This document shows positions 14,507 to 19,979 of a stretch of 19,979 nucleotides of DNA, piece after piece. The stretch comes from Maribacter sp. (GTDB lineage Bacteria; Bacteroidota; Bacteroidia; Flavobacteriales; Flavobacteriaceae), in the NCBI GenBank assembly GCA_018679695.1, contig JAHHKH010000188.1, positions 1 to 19,979 on the forward strand, in the 5' to 3' direction. How positions within the stretch are numbered: position 1 is the stretch's first letter; each line of letters begins with the position of its first letter. The notes beneath the pieces were generated by a model that was not told the origin of the DNA, did not search any database, and saw nothing but the letters and a program-made list of their open reading frames with translations. The translations under genes and the position numbers were made by a program.

Positions 14507-15001
14507 AAGGGCATCTAAATCAACAGTATTGATTGCAAGATGAAAAAGATTAAAAAGGGGACGGCCTAAGAATTCATACTATCATACACATGTCACCTTG
14601 TTCATGTTCCCATTGCAGGCATAATAATTAACAGATGAAAGGGTTGTCACATATTACTGAAACTTTCACCTTGGGCAATTGATAATGATGCCTTTGAAAT
14701 TAGGGTTGTCATTTCCGATGCTGTTAATCCGGCACCGATTTCCTTTACAGCATTAATAATTCTTGGCCCAACAACGGCAAATTCCCCTTCCGCGAAAGGT
14801 ATGGCGAAATTCACGAACCCCCCCGTTGATATAGGCAAAAAAAGGATAGGAATCCAAAGTTGCCGTTGAAGCGAATAGTTGCCCCAGTTCCATTTAAAAA
14901 AGTTCATTCGGTATTCAGTAAAGAATAATTTTGGCTATGTACCCTTTAAAAACCCCGTCATGATTAATTATGAAGGTTTTAAATAGCAGAGCACACGAAG
15001 A
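14507..15001. other. Gene-poor stretch of 495 bp
   Basis: The stretch holds no confident gene. On the plus strand only a 9-codon ORF (14540) is seen after the VOC gene. The single longer frame is the doubtful 86-aa minus-strand ORF at 14647-14907. No terminator, tRNA or repeat is evident. The contrast with the tight packing elsewhere suggests decayed or non-coding DNA. Confidence 0.5.
14647..14907 (-). CDS. Doubtful 86-aa ORF, possible gene remnant
   Basis: The frame starts at an ATG (14907-14905) and stays open ten codons further upstream, to a TAG. The predicted peptide has a hydrophobic middle (LWIPILFLPISTGGFVNFAI) and an amphipathic helical end (INAVKEIGAGLTASEMTTLI). The second half looks protein-like, but I recognise no family. 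No Shine-Dalgarno, promoter or terminator supports it. It lies downstream of the 7-TM gene on the same strand, 94 nt after that gene's stop. It could be a real small gene, the tail of a decayed larger gene, or chance. Confidence 0.3.
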   Translation of the reverse strand: MNFFKWNWGNYSLQRQLWIPILFLPISTGGFVNFAIPFAEGEFAVVGPRIINAVKEIGAGLTASEMTTLISKASLSIAQGESFSNM

Positions 15002-15721
15002 TCATGTCAGTGGTAATGCGGCAAACCACTCGGAAAAAGCCTGCCAGGGTGGTATTTCAATCTGAAATAGGATAACTGAATGAACAAAAATATACAACCC
15101 CAATGCCATAGAAAACACCCATCTACCTACTTTTTGTTTGCGTTCCGCTATTACTAACCCGATCAATAGCAGGTATATAATGGCAATGGTTGCCAAGTAC
15201 CCTTCTGGGGCGAAACCAGCATCTGGGAAAAACACATAAAGAATTAATCGTACCAATGCCGGTTCAATAAGGACAATACCGGCGACTATCATCCCACGGG
15301 CATGAATGGCCATGGTACGTCTATATTTTATAGCGACTCCATAACCAAAGGCAAAGACCAGAAGGTCTTTAAAAGGAACCCAAAGGCTTAAACCTAAATT
15401 TTCTTCTTCGCCTGTTATTCGATTATGGGCCAGTAGGATAACGGAAATAAAAATAAAGGGTACCACGAAGTAAGACAGTTTTCCTATGGTACGATGTAAC
15501 TTGTAATTCTTTTGCCGTATTAAAATAGGCTGGGCAATGAGAATACATATCCAGAGTATCGCAAAAACTGCATGGAAGTGAAAATAAAAGGAAAAGTCTC
15601 CCGTTCCATCAAAAAATTTGGAAAAGTAAGAAGGCCAAAACCCGGCAATGGCCAGTGCAAACAACCCCATAAAATAATACCCAGCTTTATCAAAAAGCAC
15701 AGATCGTCTCGTTGGTTTCAT
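15002..15721 (-). CDS. Seven-TM membrane protein with conserved-looking histidines
   Basis: A 239-aa integral membrane protein with hydrophobic segments at about 14-33, 46-64, 82-98, 116-131, 142-161, 174-190 and 198-218. Histidines sit at or near the ends of membrane segments: His48 and His50 (YFHFHAVF), His76 (YKLHRTIGK), His99, His140 (AIHARG) and one in the last helix (FVHSVI). 'KLHRTIGKLSYF' recalls DUF2306-like membrane proteins and b-type cytochrome segments, so haem binding is conceivable but unproven. A perfect -7 box (TACATTTG) precedes the gene, and the terminator of the cluster to its right separates it from those genes, so it is an independent unit. Confidence 0.75.
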   Translation of the reverse strand: MKPTRRSVLFDKAGYYFMGLFALAIAGFWPSYFSKFFDGTGDFSFYFHFHAVFAILWICILIAQPILIRQKNYKLHRTIGKLSYFVVPFIFISVILLAHNRITGEEENLGLSLWVPFKDLLVFAFGYGVAIKYRRTMAIHARGMIVAGIVLIEPALVRLILYVFFPDAGFAPEGYLATIAIIYLLLIGLVIAERKQKVGRWVFSMALGLYIFVHSVILFQIEIPPWQAFSEWFAALPLT

Positions 15722-15755
15722 ATTTCATAAATTGGTTTTGTTTAAGACAAAGAAT

Positions 15756-15763
15756 CAAATGTA
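15756..15763 (-). promoter_or_regulatory. -7 promoter box of the 7-TM gene
   Basis: The minus strand reads TACATTTG, a perfect match to the Bacteroidota TAnnTTTG box, 34 nt before the ATG. A well-placed -33 TTTG is not seen. The T-rich tail of the upstream terminator lies where it would be expected. Confidence 0.55.
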
Positions 15764-15775
15764 TAAAAGTTACAC

Positions 15776-15809
15776 AAAAAAAGGTAAGACCCGATGTTGA
15801 TCGGGTCTT
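15776..15809 (-). terminator. Intrinsic terminator ending the minus-strand cluster
   Basis: A perfect 10-bp stem, AAGACCCGAT / ATCGGGTCTT (15786-15809), closes a 4-nt loop. Read on the minus strand, it is followed after 3 nt by seven T residues (15776-15782). The plus-strand side has no T-run, so it is directional. It lies 85 nt after the stop of the 47-aa ORF. Confidence 0.85.
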
Positions 15810-15894
15810 CCTGAAAAAAGGACTAAGTAAAAAATTACTTGTATTTAAAACTTAGGTTCTGCTTTTTCCAGTAAGTTTTGTAATAGAGTCAATA

Positions 15895-16038
15895 TTATTC
15901 TTTTTGCCGAGTTACCGCAAGAACTTTGGAATTTAATCCGCTAAGATCTTTTCCCAGATTCCAAATTTCCAAATTTTCACCATCTGAAGTCGCTTCCACA
16001 TCCAGTGTAGAAATAGTTATTGCTAAAGATTCGCTCAT
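15895..16038 (-). CDS. Putative 47-aa small protein
   Basis: ATG (16038-16036) to TAA (15895-15897). The start is preceded by AAGGAAAAAATT, one of the better Shine-Dalgarno-like sequences here. It begins 35 nt after the stop of the alpha/beta-barrel gene and is followed by the cluster terminator, so it sits where a last operon gene would. The peptide starts MSESLAITISTLDVEATSDG, continues with an acidic stretch, and ends basic (KVLAVTRQKE). It has no signal peptide or membrane segment, and I recognise no family. Without this ORF, the 350-bp gap between 15721 and 16074 would hold only the terminator and the 7-TM promoter. Confidence 0.45.
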   Translation of the reverse strand: MSESLAITISTLDVEATSDGENLEIWNLGKDLSGLNSKVLAVTRQKE

Positions 16039-16073
16039 AATTTTTTCCTTAAAAACATGAGTAGTATCCTAAT

Positions 16074-16343
16074 TTACAAATCAACCTGCATTGACACCGT
16101 AATTGGATCTAGCACGGTATGCTTGGTTTTTAGAACCTCGGTAGAAGGATCATTTAAAATAGCTTTAAACTTATCCATATCGGTTACTTCCATAACCAAA
16201 ACCACCGAATTGGGATTGTCTGCATCCTGGAAAGTTTTAAGGTCTGACATTGCAGGGCCAAATAGATCAAGTCTGTCTTGGTGGCCTTTGAGCCAAGTGT
16301 TAAAATCACCAACCTTGTGTCGTGTTACTACTGTTTTTTTCAT
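16074..16343 (-). CDS. Small dimeric alpha/beta-barrel protein (ABM-like)
   Basis: An 89-aa cytoplasmic protein with a ferredoxin-like beta-alpha-beta layout: 'KTVVTRHKVGDFNTWLKGH' (strand and helix), 'NSVVLVMEVTDMDKFKAIL' (strand and helix), and a last strand 'DPITVSMQVDL'. It resembles the dimeric alpha/beta-barrel superfamily that includes antibiotic-biosynthesis monooxygenases and stress-response proteins. The motif 'H-K-V-x-D-F-x-x-W' is frequent in such proteins. No signal peptide. It lies 89 nt after the double-SnoaL lipoprotein gene on the same strand. It may be an intracellular partner of the exported cluster, but its ligand is unknown. Confidence 0.72.
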   Translation of the reverse strand: MKKTVVTRHKVGDFNTWLKGHQDRLDLFGPAMSDLKTFQDADNPNSVVLVMEVTDMDKFKAILNDPSTEVLKTKHTVLDPITVSMQVDL

Positions 16344-16432
16344 GATTTTGCTATCTATCTTATTAATTATTAGGCTTACTCTAATCGGTTTTCGGCTTCT
16401 CCGTAATCTTGTGAATATTTGTAGGAACTACT

Positions 16433-17317
16433 TTATTTGCCTACGACATCAGTAACTTGCTTGGTGTCGGCATATTGCTGAAAATTAAGAACTTTACCTT
16501 CTTTAAGTGTCCATAAATGGGCAAACTGGGCATCGATGGTTTTTCCATTCTTTTTGTATTTGGCTTGATAACGCCCCGTTGCAAGGACTTGGTCATTGGC
16601 CATGTCATGCAGTTCGATATCGACCAGGTTCCAATAGTCCCATTCTGAACCTAGACGTGCGAACACACCGTCAACGACAGCGTCTGGTCCTTTATAAGGA
16701 TTTCTATCCGCATAGGGAAAATTTTCTGCTTCATTCCATATAATATTGGCATCAAAAGCGGCCAATACTGCTGGGACATCGCCAGTAGCAAATGATTTAT
16801 ACATCCCATCAATGATGCTGACATTATCAGGGGAAGACAGAATCCCTAATTGTTGCATAAAGGCCATATTGTCCATAAAATCCTGCTCCTGGGTTATTTT
16901 CCCGTTCTTCATTTTAACAAGGGTAACTCCATCTATATCTACCATCTTTCCAGTAGCGGGAATACCAAAAAAATCACCGGAATGTGTGCCTTTAAAATTC
17001 CAATGTTTCATAATCTTATCACCTTGGCCAAAGACATCGACGATGGTAAACTCGATATTAGAGAACCCGGTAAGATAGTTTGCATAAAATTCTTGGACAT
17101 TAGTGATGCCTACTACATTTTCAGGACTCATAATTAGCGTAATGTCCTCATCGAAACGGGTGTTATCAAATAGTTCCAGTTTGCCATTATTGATAATTTC
17201 ATCCCAGGTGTTGGAATACATGTTGATATTGTCCGCCAACTGTTTGTCTTCACTGTTACAGGATGATAGACATGCGATAAGGGTAAACAATAATAATAGT
17301 TGTAATGCTTTTTTCAT
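16433..17317 (-). CDS. Lipoprotein with two SnoaL/NTF2-like domains (cyclase-like module first)
   Basis: A 294-aa lipoprotein. I chose the ATG at 17317-17315, which opens the lipoprotein signal (MKKALQLLLLFTLIACLSSC, with Cys16 or Cys20 as anchor). An ATG at 17377 would add 20 residues before it. The first domain (about 45-160) is the SnoaL ester-cyclase-like type: 'YLTGFSNIEFTIVDVFGQGD', 'WNFKGTHSGDFFGIPATGK', 'NGKITQEQDFMDNMAFMQQLGI'. The second (about 165-290) is another NTF2-like fold with 'KSFATGDVPAVLAAFDANI' and 'AHLWTLKEGKVLNFQQYAD'. These cone-shaped folds bind small hydrophobic or carbonyl compounds; most have no proven activity. Its first module is clearly homologous to the C-terminal module of the next gene upstream and to the SnoaL protein at the right edge. 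Confidence 0.83.
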   Translation of the reverse strand: MKKALQLLLLFTLIACLSSCNSEDKQLADNINMYSNTWDEIINNGKLELFDNTRFDEDITLIMSPENVVGITNVQEFYANYLTGFSNIEFTIVDVFGQGDKIMKHWNFKGTHSGDFFGIPATGKMVDIDGVTLVKMKNGKITQEQDFMDNMAFMQQLGILSSPDNVSIIDGMYKSFATGDVPAVLAAFDANIIWNEAENFPYADRNPYKGPDAVVDGVFARLGSEWDYWNLVDIELHDMANDQVLATGRYQAKYKKNGKTIDAQFAHLWTLKEGKVLNFQQYADTKQVTDVVGK

Positions 17318-17357
17318 TGATTTTAGATTAAATTTTGCTTTATTGATTTTGGTTTTA

Positions 17358-17422
17358 AAACCTAACAGGGAATCCATTATAATTCCCCCCGAAACCTTTC
17401 AATGAAATACCCTGTTAAGTTT
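17358..17422 (-). repeat. Long inverted repeat in the leader of the double-SnoaL lipoprotein gene
   Basis: AAACCTAACAGGG (17358-17370) and CCCTGTTAAGTTT (17410-17422) are inverted copies with one mismatch, and the mismatch becomes a G-U pair in minus-strand RNA, so a 13-bp stem with a 39-nt loop can form. A second dyad, GGGAAT (17368-17373) with ATTCCC (17382-17387), shares three bases with the first arm, so the two pairings compete. All of it lies 41-105 nt before the chosen ATG. Confidence 0.55.
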
Positions 17423-17433
17423 AGTTTACCTGT

Positions 17434-18342
17434 TTATTTTGGAGTAATGCCAAGCTGGTTAAAGACCACCATATTGTCGTAATAGGCATCTTCTTGAATG
17501 GCCTTGCCTTCTTTGTTAAATGTCCAAACACTAAAACCATGGGTCCTTATTTTTTTATTCGTAGGCTGGTTTTCCATAAAATTCCCGGTATTGGTGCCTG
17601 TGCATGTCCAATTCATGTATGCCTTATTACCGCTAATAAAGGTTTTGTCAATCATTACGGTAAAGTCAGGGAATGCCCCATGATAAATATCCATAAAACC
17701 TGCATAATCCTTAGGGTTTCTGGCAATGATATTGCCATTTTCCGTCCTTGTGAAGTTGCCTGTCAAAATAGAAGCCATCATTTCCTTGTCGTTGGAATTC
17801 CAAGCCTTGGTGACATTGGTAATGGTTGATTGAATAGCTTTTTCATCGGCGGACATATTATTCATTTTCTCAACTTCCTGCATTGCCAAAACTATTGCTG
17901 TTGGGTCCCAATGACCATGTTCCCGCACTATTTTTCCGTCAATGAATTGATAAGTTAAATGTATGGGAATATTGTATTCCTGATTGTTCGCGGCCAATGT
18001 CCCCTGCCAATCCAACCAACAATTGACCCAGGTTTTACCATCATCGGTAAGCACCATTTCATATTCTTGGTCCTGGTCAAGAAAACGTCGGGATTTATAC
18101 GTTTTATCGGTTTCTTGATGATAGGCGATGGTTTCCGCCGGTGACATAGCATTTTCCTTCGTATTGTAGAAGGTCTTTGATGTATCAGCATACATACTGG
18201 TATCATATGTCATACTGTTATAGTTAGCTATTAATTTCTTCACCGTATCAATTTCAGGCGAATTTTGTGTGTAACGTGCTGGTCCTTGTTGGCAAGCCGT
18301 TAATAGAATTGTGGCAATTATTAGTATACTTATTTTTTTCAT
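17434..18342 (-). CDS. Lipoprotein with two SnoaL/NTF2-like domains (cyclase-like module last)
   Basis: A 302-aa lipoprotein with a clean lipobox (MKKISILIIATILLTACQQ, Cys17). The first NTF2-like domain (about 30-155) has 'VNCWLDWQGTLAANNQEYN', then 'YQFIDGKIVREHGHWD'. The second (about 170-300) has the ester-cyclase-like pattern 'YHGAFPDFTVMIDKTFISGN', 'WTCTGTNTGNFMENQPTNKK', 'KEGKAIQEDAYYDNMVVFNQLGI'. The second domain is a paralogue of the first domain of the downstream lipoprotein and of the SnoaL protein at 19618, while the first domain resembles the last domain of the downstream lipoprotein. The start is 19 nt downstream of the cupin gene stop, which supports co-transcription. Activity and ligand are unknown; it should face the periplasm or the cell surface. 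Confidence 0.83.
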   Translation of the reverse strand: MKKISILIIATILLTACQQGPARYTQNSPEIDTVKKLIANYNSMTYDTSMYADTSKTFYNTKENAMSPAETIAYHQETDKTYKSRRFLDQDQEYEMVLTDDGKTWVNCWLDWQGTLAANNQEYNIPIHLTYQFIDGKIVREHGHWDPTAIVLAMQEVEKMNNMSADEKAIQSTITNVTKAWNSNDKEMMASILTGNFTRTENGNIIARNPKDYAGFMDIYHGAFPDFTVMIDKTFISGNKAYMNWTCTGTNTGNFMENQPTNKKIRTHGFSVWTFNKEGKAIQEDAYYDNMVVFNQLGITPK

Positions 18343-18361
18343 AATGTGCTTGTTTTTTTAT

Positions 18362-18748
18362 TTATTCAGATTTTGATTTTAATTCAACCAAGACGGCCTC
18401 CATTTTTTCATTCCCAATGTTTTTTGGGATATGCATACCTGCGGGAGTCCATTGGGCATCCCCCATTTTTGCCAAGTCCTCAACTTTATTACCGTCTGGC
18501 AAGGTCATTTCCGTGCTTGTATCAGTGAGCATCACAACAACTGCATTTGGGTGCTCATGCATCACGGATTCTTCACCCGGACCATAAGTTATTCTCAATA
18601 CTCGTACATGGTCGTTCTCGAACTCAATTGTGTAATGTTTGGAATCTACGTTTGCAGGATCCTGTGCATTTATTTCTGTAGGGATGACCAAAGCCATTAA
18701 TACTATTCCAAACAAGATTGTCGCTATACTGCTAATTATATTTTTCAT
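18362..18748 (-). CDS. Exported single-domain cupin
   Basis: A 128-aa protein with a signal peptide (MKNIISSIATILFGIVLMALVIPTEINAQ, cleavage near residue 28) and one cupin barrel. The first cupin motif is 'YGPGEESVMHEHPNAVVVML', with His64 and His66 as likely metal ligands, and the second contains 'WTPAGMHIPKN', with His106. The glutamate that usually follows the first two histidines is not obvious, so the metal site may be incomplete. Exported single-domain cupins often bind small acids or sugars or act as isomerases or dioxygenases; which applies here is unknown. It lies between the barrel protein (74 nt) and the SnoaL lipoprotein (19 nt) on the same strand. Confidence 0.82.
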   Translation of the reverse strand: MKNIISSIATILFGIVLMALVIPTEINAQDPANVDSKHYTIEFENDHVRVLRITYGPGEESVMHEHPNAVVVMLTDTSTEMTLPDGNKVEDLAKMGDAQWTPAGMHIPKNIGNEKMEAVLVELKSKSE

Positions 18749-18822
18749 GATTTTTAAGTTTTTTTAGTTAAATGAGTAATAATACCTTTGGTTGTTCCTA
18801 ATTGGGTGGTTCACCATTGGTT

Positions 18823-19587
18823 TTAGTTTGGGGAATACCCCATTTCAGGTCGCATATGGCCTTCAAAGACCTCGTACTTTAATAAGTTGCCCATTAAATC
18901 GCCCATTGTTTTGTTGCCATCTTCTCCTAATAAGGCCTGATTTTCCTGTGATTGGGTTTCATAGTGTATAGGGTCTTTTGCGGCAACCGCAACCATATAG
19001 AATTCACCTCTTGTTCCAAAGCCGCTTTTATAGACCCTATAGTATTCTTTCGATCCTTTTTCGGCGAACATGTTTTTTATAGCTTTCATTTTTTCCTTGA
19101 CCATGGCCCTATTTCCTGGAGTAAAATGTAAATAGTGGAATTTTCGATAGTCTTGTCCTTCAGGTGTTTGTGTGATGCCTGTGGGCATATAGGATAGTTC
19201 CTTATCCAAATAAATGACATAATCCTGTTCAATATCGTAGCATTTATCCATTCGATTGAACAATGCAGACATATTGTCTTTGCCCATTTTTTCAGACAGT
19301 GTGGCAAAGGATGGTTTGTCAAGTTGGGCCATATTCTCAATGGGTCCTACATATAAGTACCTAGAATCGACCAAATTGGCGGTTATCATATTCACGTCTT
19401 GAATGCTATGTTTTTTCATATTATCTACAAGCTCTTTGACGACGCTTTCGTATTCACCGACCATATTTGGTTTTACGACATCCTCGTGAACCCAGAAGGC
19501 CTGTGACGTTTTTTCTTGTGCTGTAATAAGACTTAATGGAAGTATTAAAAGAATTGCAATTAGTAATTTGAATTTTTGTGTTCTCAT
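18823..19587 (-). CDS. Exported protein with two putative alpha/beta-barrel (ferredoxin-like) modules
   Basis: A 254-aa secreted protein with a signal peptide (MRTQKFKLLIAILLILPLSLITAQ). No family is firmly recognised. The layout suggests two related halves: 'FWVHEDVVKPNMVGEYESVVKEL' followed by 'SRYLYVGPIENMAQL' (about 30-90), and 'KFHYLHFTPGNRAMVKEKMKAIK' followed by 'GEFYMVAVAAKDPIHY' (about 150-215). Each reads as strand, helix, then strand, as in NIPSNAP/ABM-type alpha/beta barrels, so the protein may form a complete barrel from one chain. This is an inference from pattern, not from known similarity. 'FWVHEDVVKP' and 'LHFTPGNR' hold the most distinctive residues. It is 30 nt downstream of a SnoaL gene and upstream of a cupin gene on the same strand. 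Confidence 0.68.
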   Translation of the reverse strand: MRTQKFKLLIAILLILPLSLITAQEKTSQAFWVHEDVVKPNMVGEYESVVKELVDNMKKHSIQDVNMITANLVDSRYLYVGPIENMAQLDKPSFATLSEKMGKDNMSALFNRMDKCYDIEQDYVIYLDKELSYMPTGITQTPEGQDYRKFHYLHFTPGNRAMVKEKMKAIKNMFAEKGSKEYYRVYKSGFGTRGEFYMVAVAAKDPIHYETQSQENQALLGEDGNKTMGDLMGNLLKYEVFEGHMRPEMGYSPN

Positions 19588-19617
19588 TTTTATTGAATTT
19601 TGGTTTTACATTGTTTA

Positions 19618-19979
19618 TTATTCGACTATTGGTTCATTCAACGTATATCCTAACTGTTGCAAGAGTTGCAATTCATTGTAATAGACCTTTTCTTGGGAAA
19701 TTTTCCCTTCATCATCAAAAGTGAGTTCCGAAAATCCACTTACAATTACGTGCTTGCCAGTGGCCGGTGTTTCCCCAAAAACACCAGTATTGGTACCTTC
19801 AAAGGTCCATTGGGCAAATAATCGGTTGTTTTTAATGGCTGTATCAAGAATAGAAACTTTCAAATCAGGAAATCCTTGGAAGTAAATGTTCATATTGGCT
19901 TCAAGTTCATTGAGGTTTTCAGCTACATTTATACCATTAAGCTGTCGATTATAATTCGTAATTGATATCGACCTTAAAC
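19618..19979 (-). CDS. SnoaL-like (ester cyclase-type) protein, N-terminus cut off
   Basis: Partial gene: the stop is TAA at 19618-19620, and the frame is open to the right window edge (119 codons seen). Met at 19893-19891 is internal, because the preceding codons (…NVAENLNELEAN) continue the helix that usually precedes it. The visible part is a SnoaL domain with 'YFQGFPDLKVSILDTAIKNN', 'WTFEGTNTGVFGETPATGK' and 'DEGKISQEKVYYNELQLLQQLG'. This pattern matches the cyclase-like modules of the two downstream lipoproteins, most closely the C-terminal module of the protein at 17434. Whether it is also a lipoprotein or has a second domain cannot be seen. It is separated from the next gene by 30 nt. 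Confidence 0.8.
   Translation of the reverse strand, partial: LRSISITNYNRQLNGINVAENLNELEANMNIYFQGFPDLKVSILDTAIKNNRLFAQWTFEGTNTGVFGETPATGKHVIVSGFSELTFDDEGKISQEKVYYNELQLLQQLGYTLNEPIVE

Noticed and set aside
16746..17405. Several overlapping plus-strand frames opposite the double-SnoaL lipoprotein
   Set aside because: All lie opposite a clear lipoprotein gene and look like codon-bias shadows; none has recognisable domains.
1..19979. CRISPR arrays, tRNA genes, insertion sequences, prophage or defence genes
   Set aside because: No regularly spaced repeats, cloverleaf-like segments, transposase or integrase motifs, or terminal inverted repeats with target duplications were seen.

Overview
The window looks like part of a chromosome from a marine-type Flavobacteriaceae (phylum Bacteroidota). 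The signs are low GC, 'MKK...' lipoproteins with Bacteroidota-style lipoboxes, a TonB-dependent receptor with an N-terminal carboxypeptidase-regulatory-like domain, perfect or near-perfect TAnnTTTG promoter boxes, and few Shine-Dalgarno sequences. No tRNA, rRNA, CRISPR array, insertion sequence or phage gene was recognised. The genus cannot be fixed from the sequence alone.

Left part (1-3831): a truncated D-Ala-D-Ala carboxypeptidase (PBP4/S13 class) on the minus strand; a 65-aa small protein with its own strong terminator; a small lipocalin-like lipoprotein; then an oxidative-stress pair, oxyR (minus) and dps (plus), divergent over 106 bp; then a secreted DUF2141 protein.

Middle (3832-14506): a 720-aa TonB-dependent receptor preceded by an inverted repeat that brackets its likely -7 box. 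Next, on the minus strand, a GPH/SLC45-type sugar transporter is followed after 2 nt by an AhpD-like protein with a complete catalytic relay. A second minus-strand run joins a Tat-exported sugar isomerase/epimerase-like protein, a 4-TM protein and a VOC protein; the isomerase gene contains a 24-bp perfect palindrome. Then come a membrane-anchored class III adenylate cyclase and an SDR oxidoreductase on the plus strand, a PaiB-like FMN protein and a secreted EEP-family phosphodiesterase overlapping by 1 nt on the minus strand, and a second VOC protein.

Right part (14507-19979): a gene-poor stretch with one doubtful 86-aa ORF, a 7-TM protein with a perfect -7 box, and then a run of minus-strand genes for small exported proteins. 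From upstream to downstream this run is: a SnoaL-like protein (cut by the right edge), an exported protein that looks like two alpha/beta-barrel modules, an exported cupin, a lipoprotein with two SnoaL/NTF2-like domains, another such lipoprotein with the domains in the opposite order, a cytosolic dimeric alpha/beta-barrel protein, a 47-aa small ORF and a strong terminator. This paralogue-rich cluster of envelope 'cone-fold' proteins is the most unusual part of the window. The sequence gives no substrate or pathway for it.
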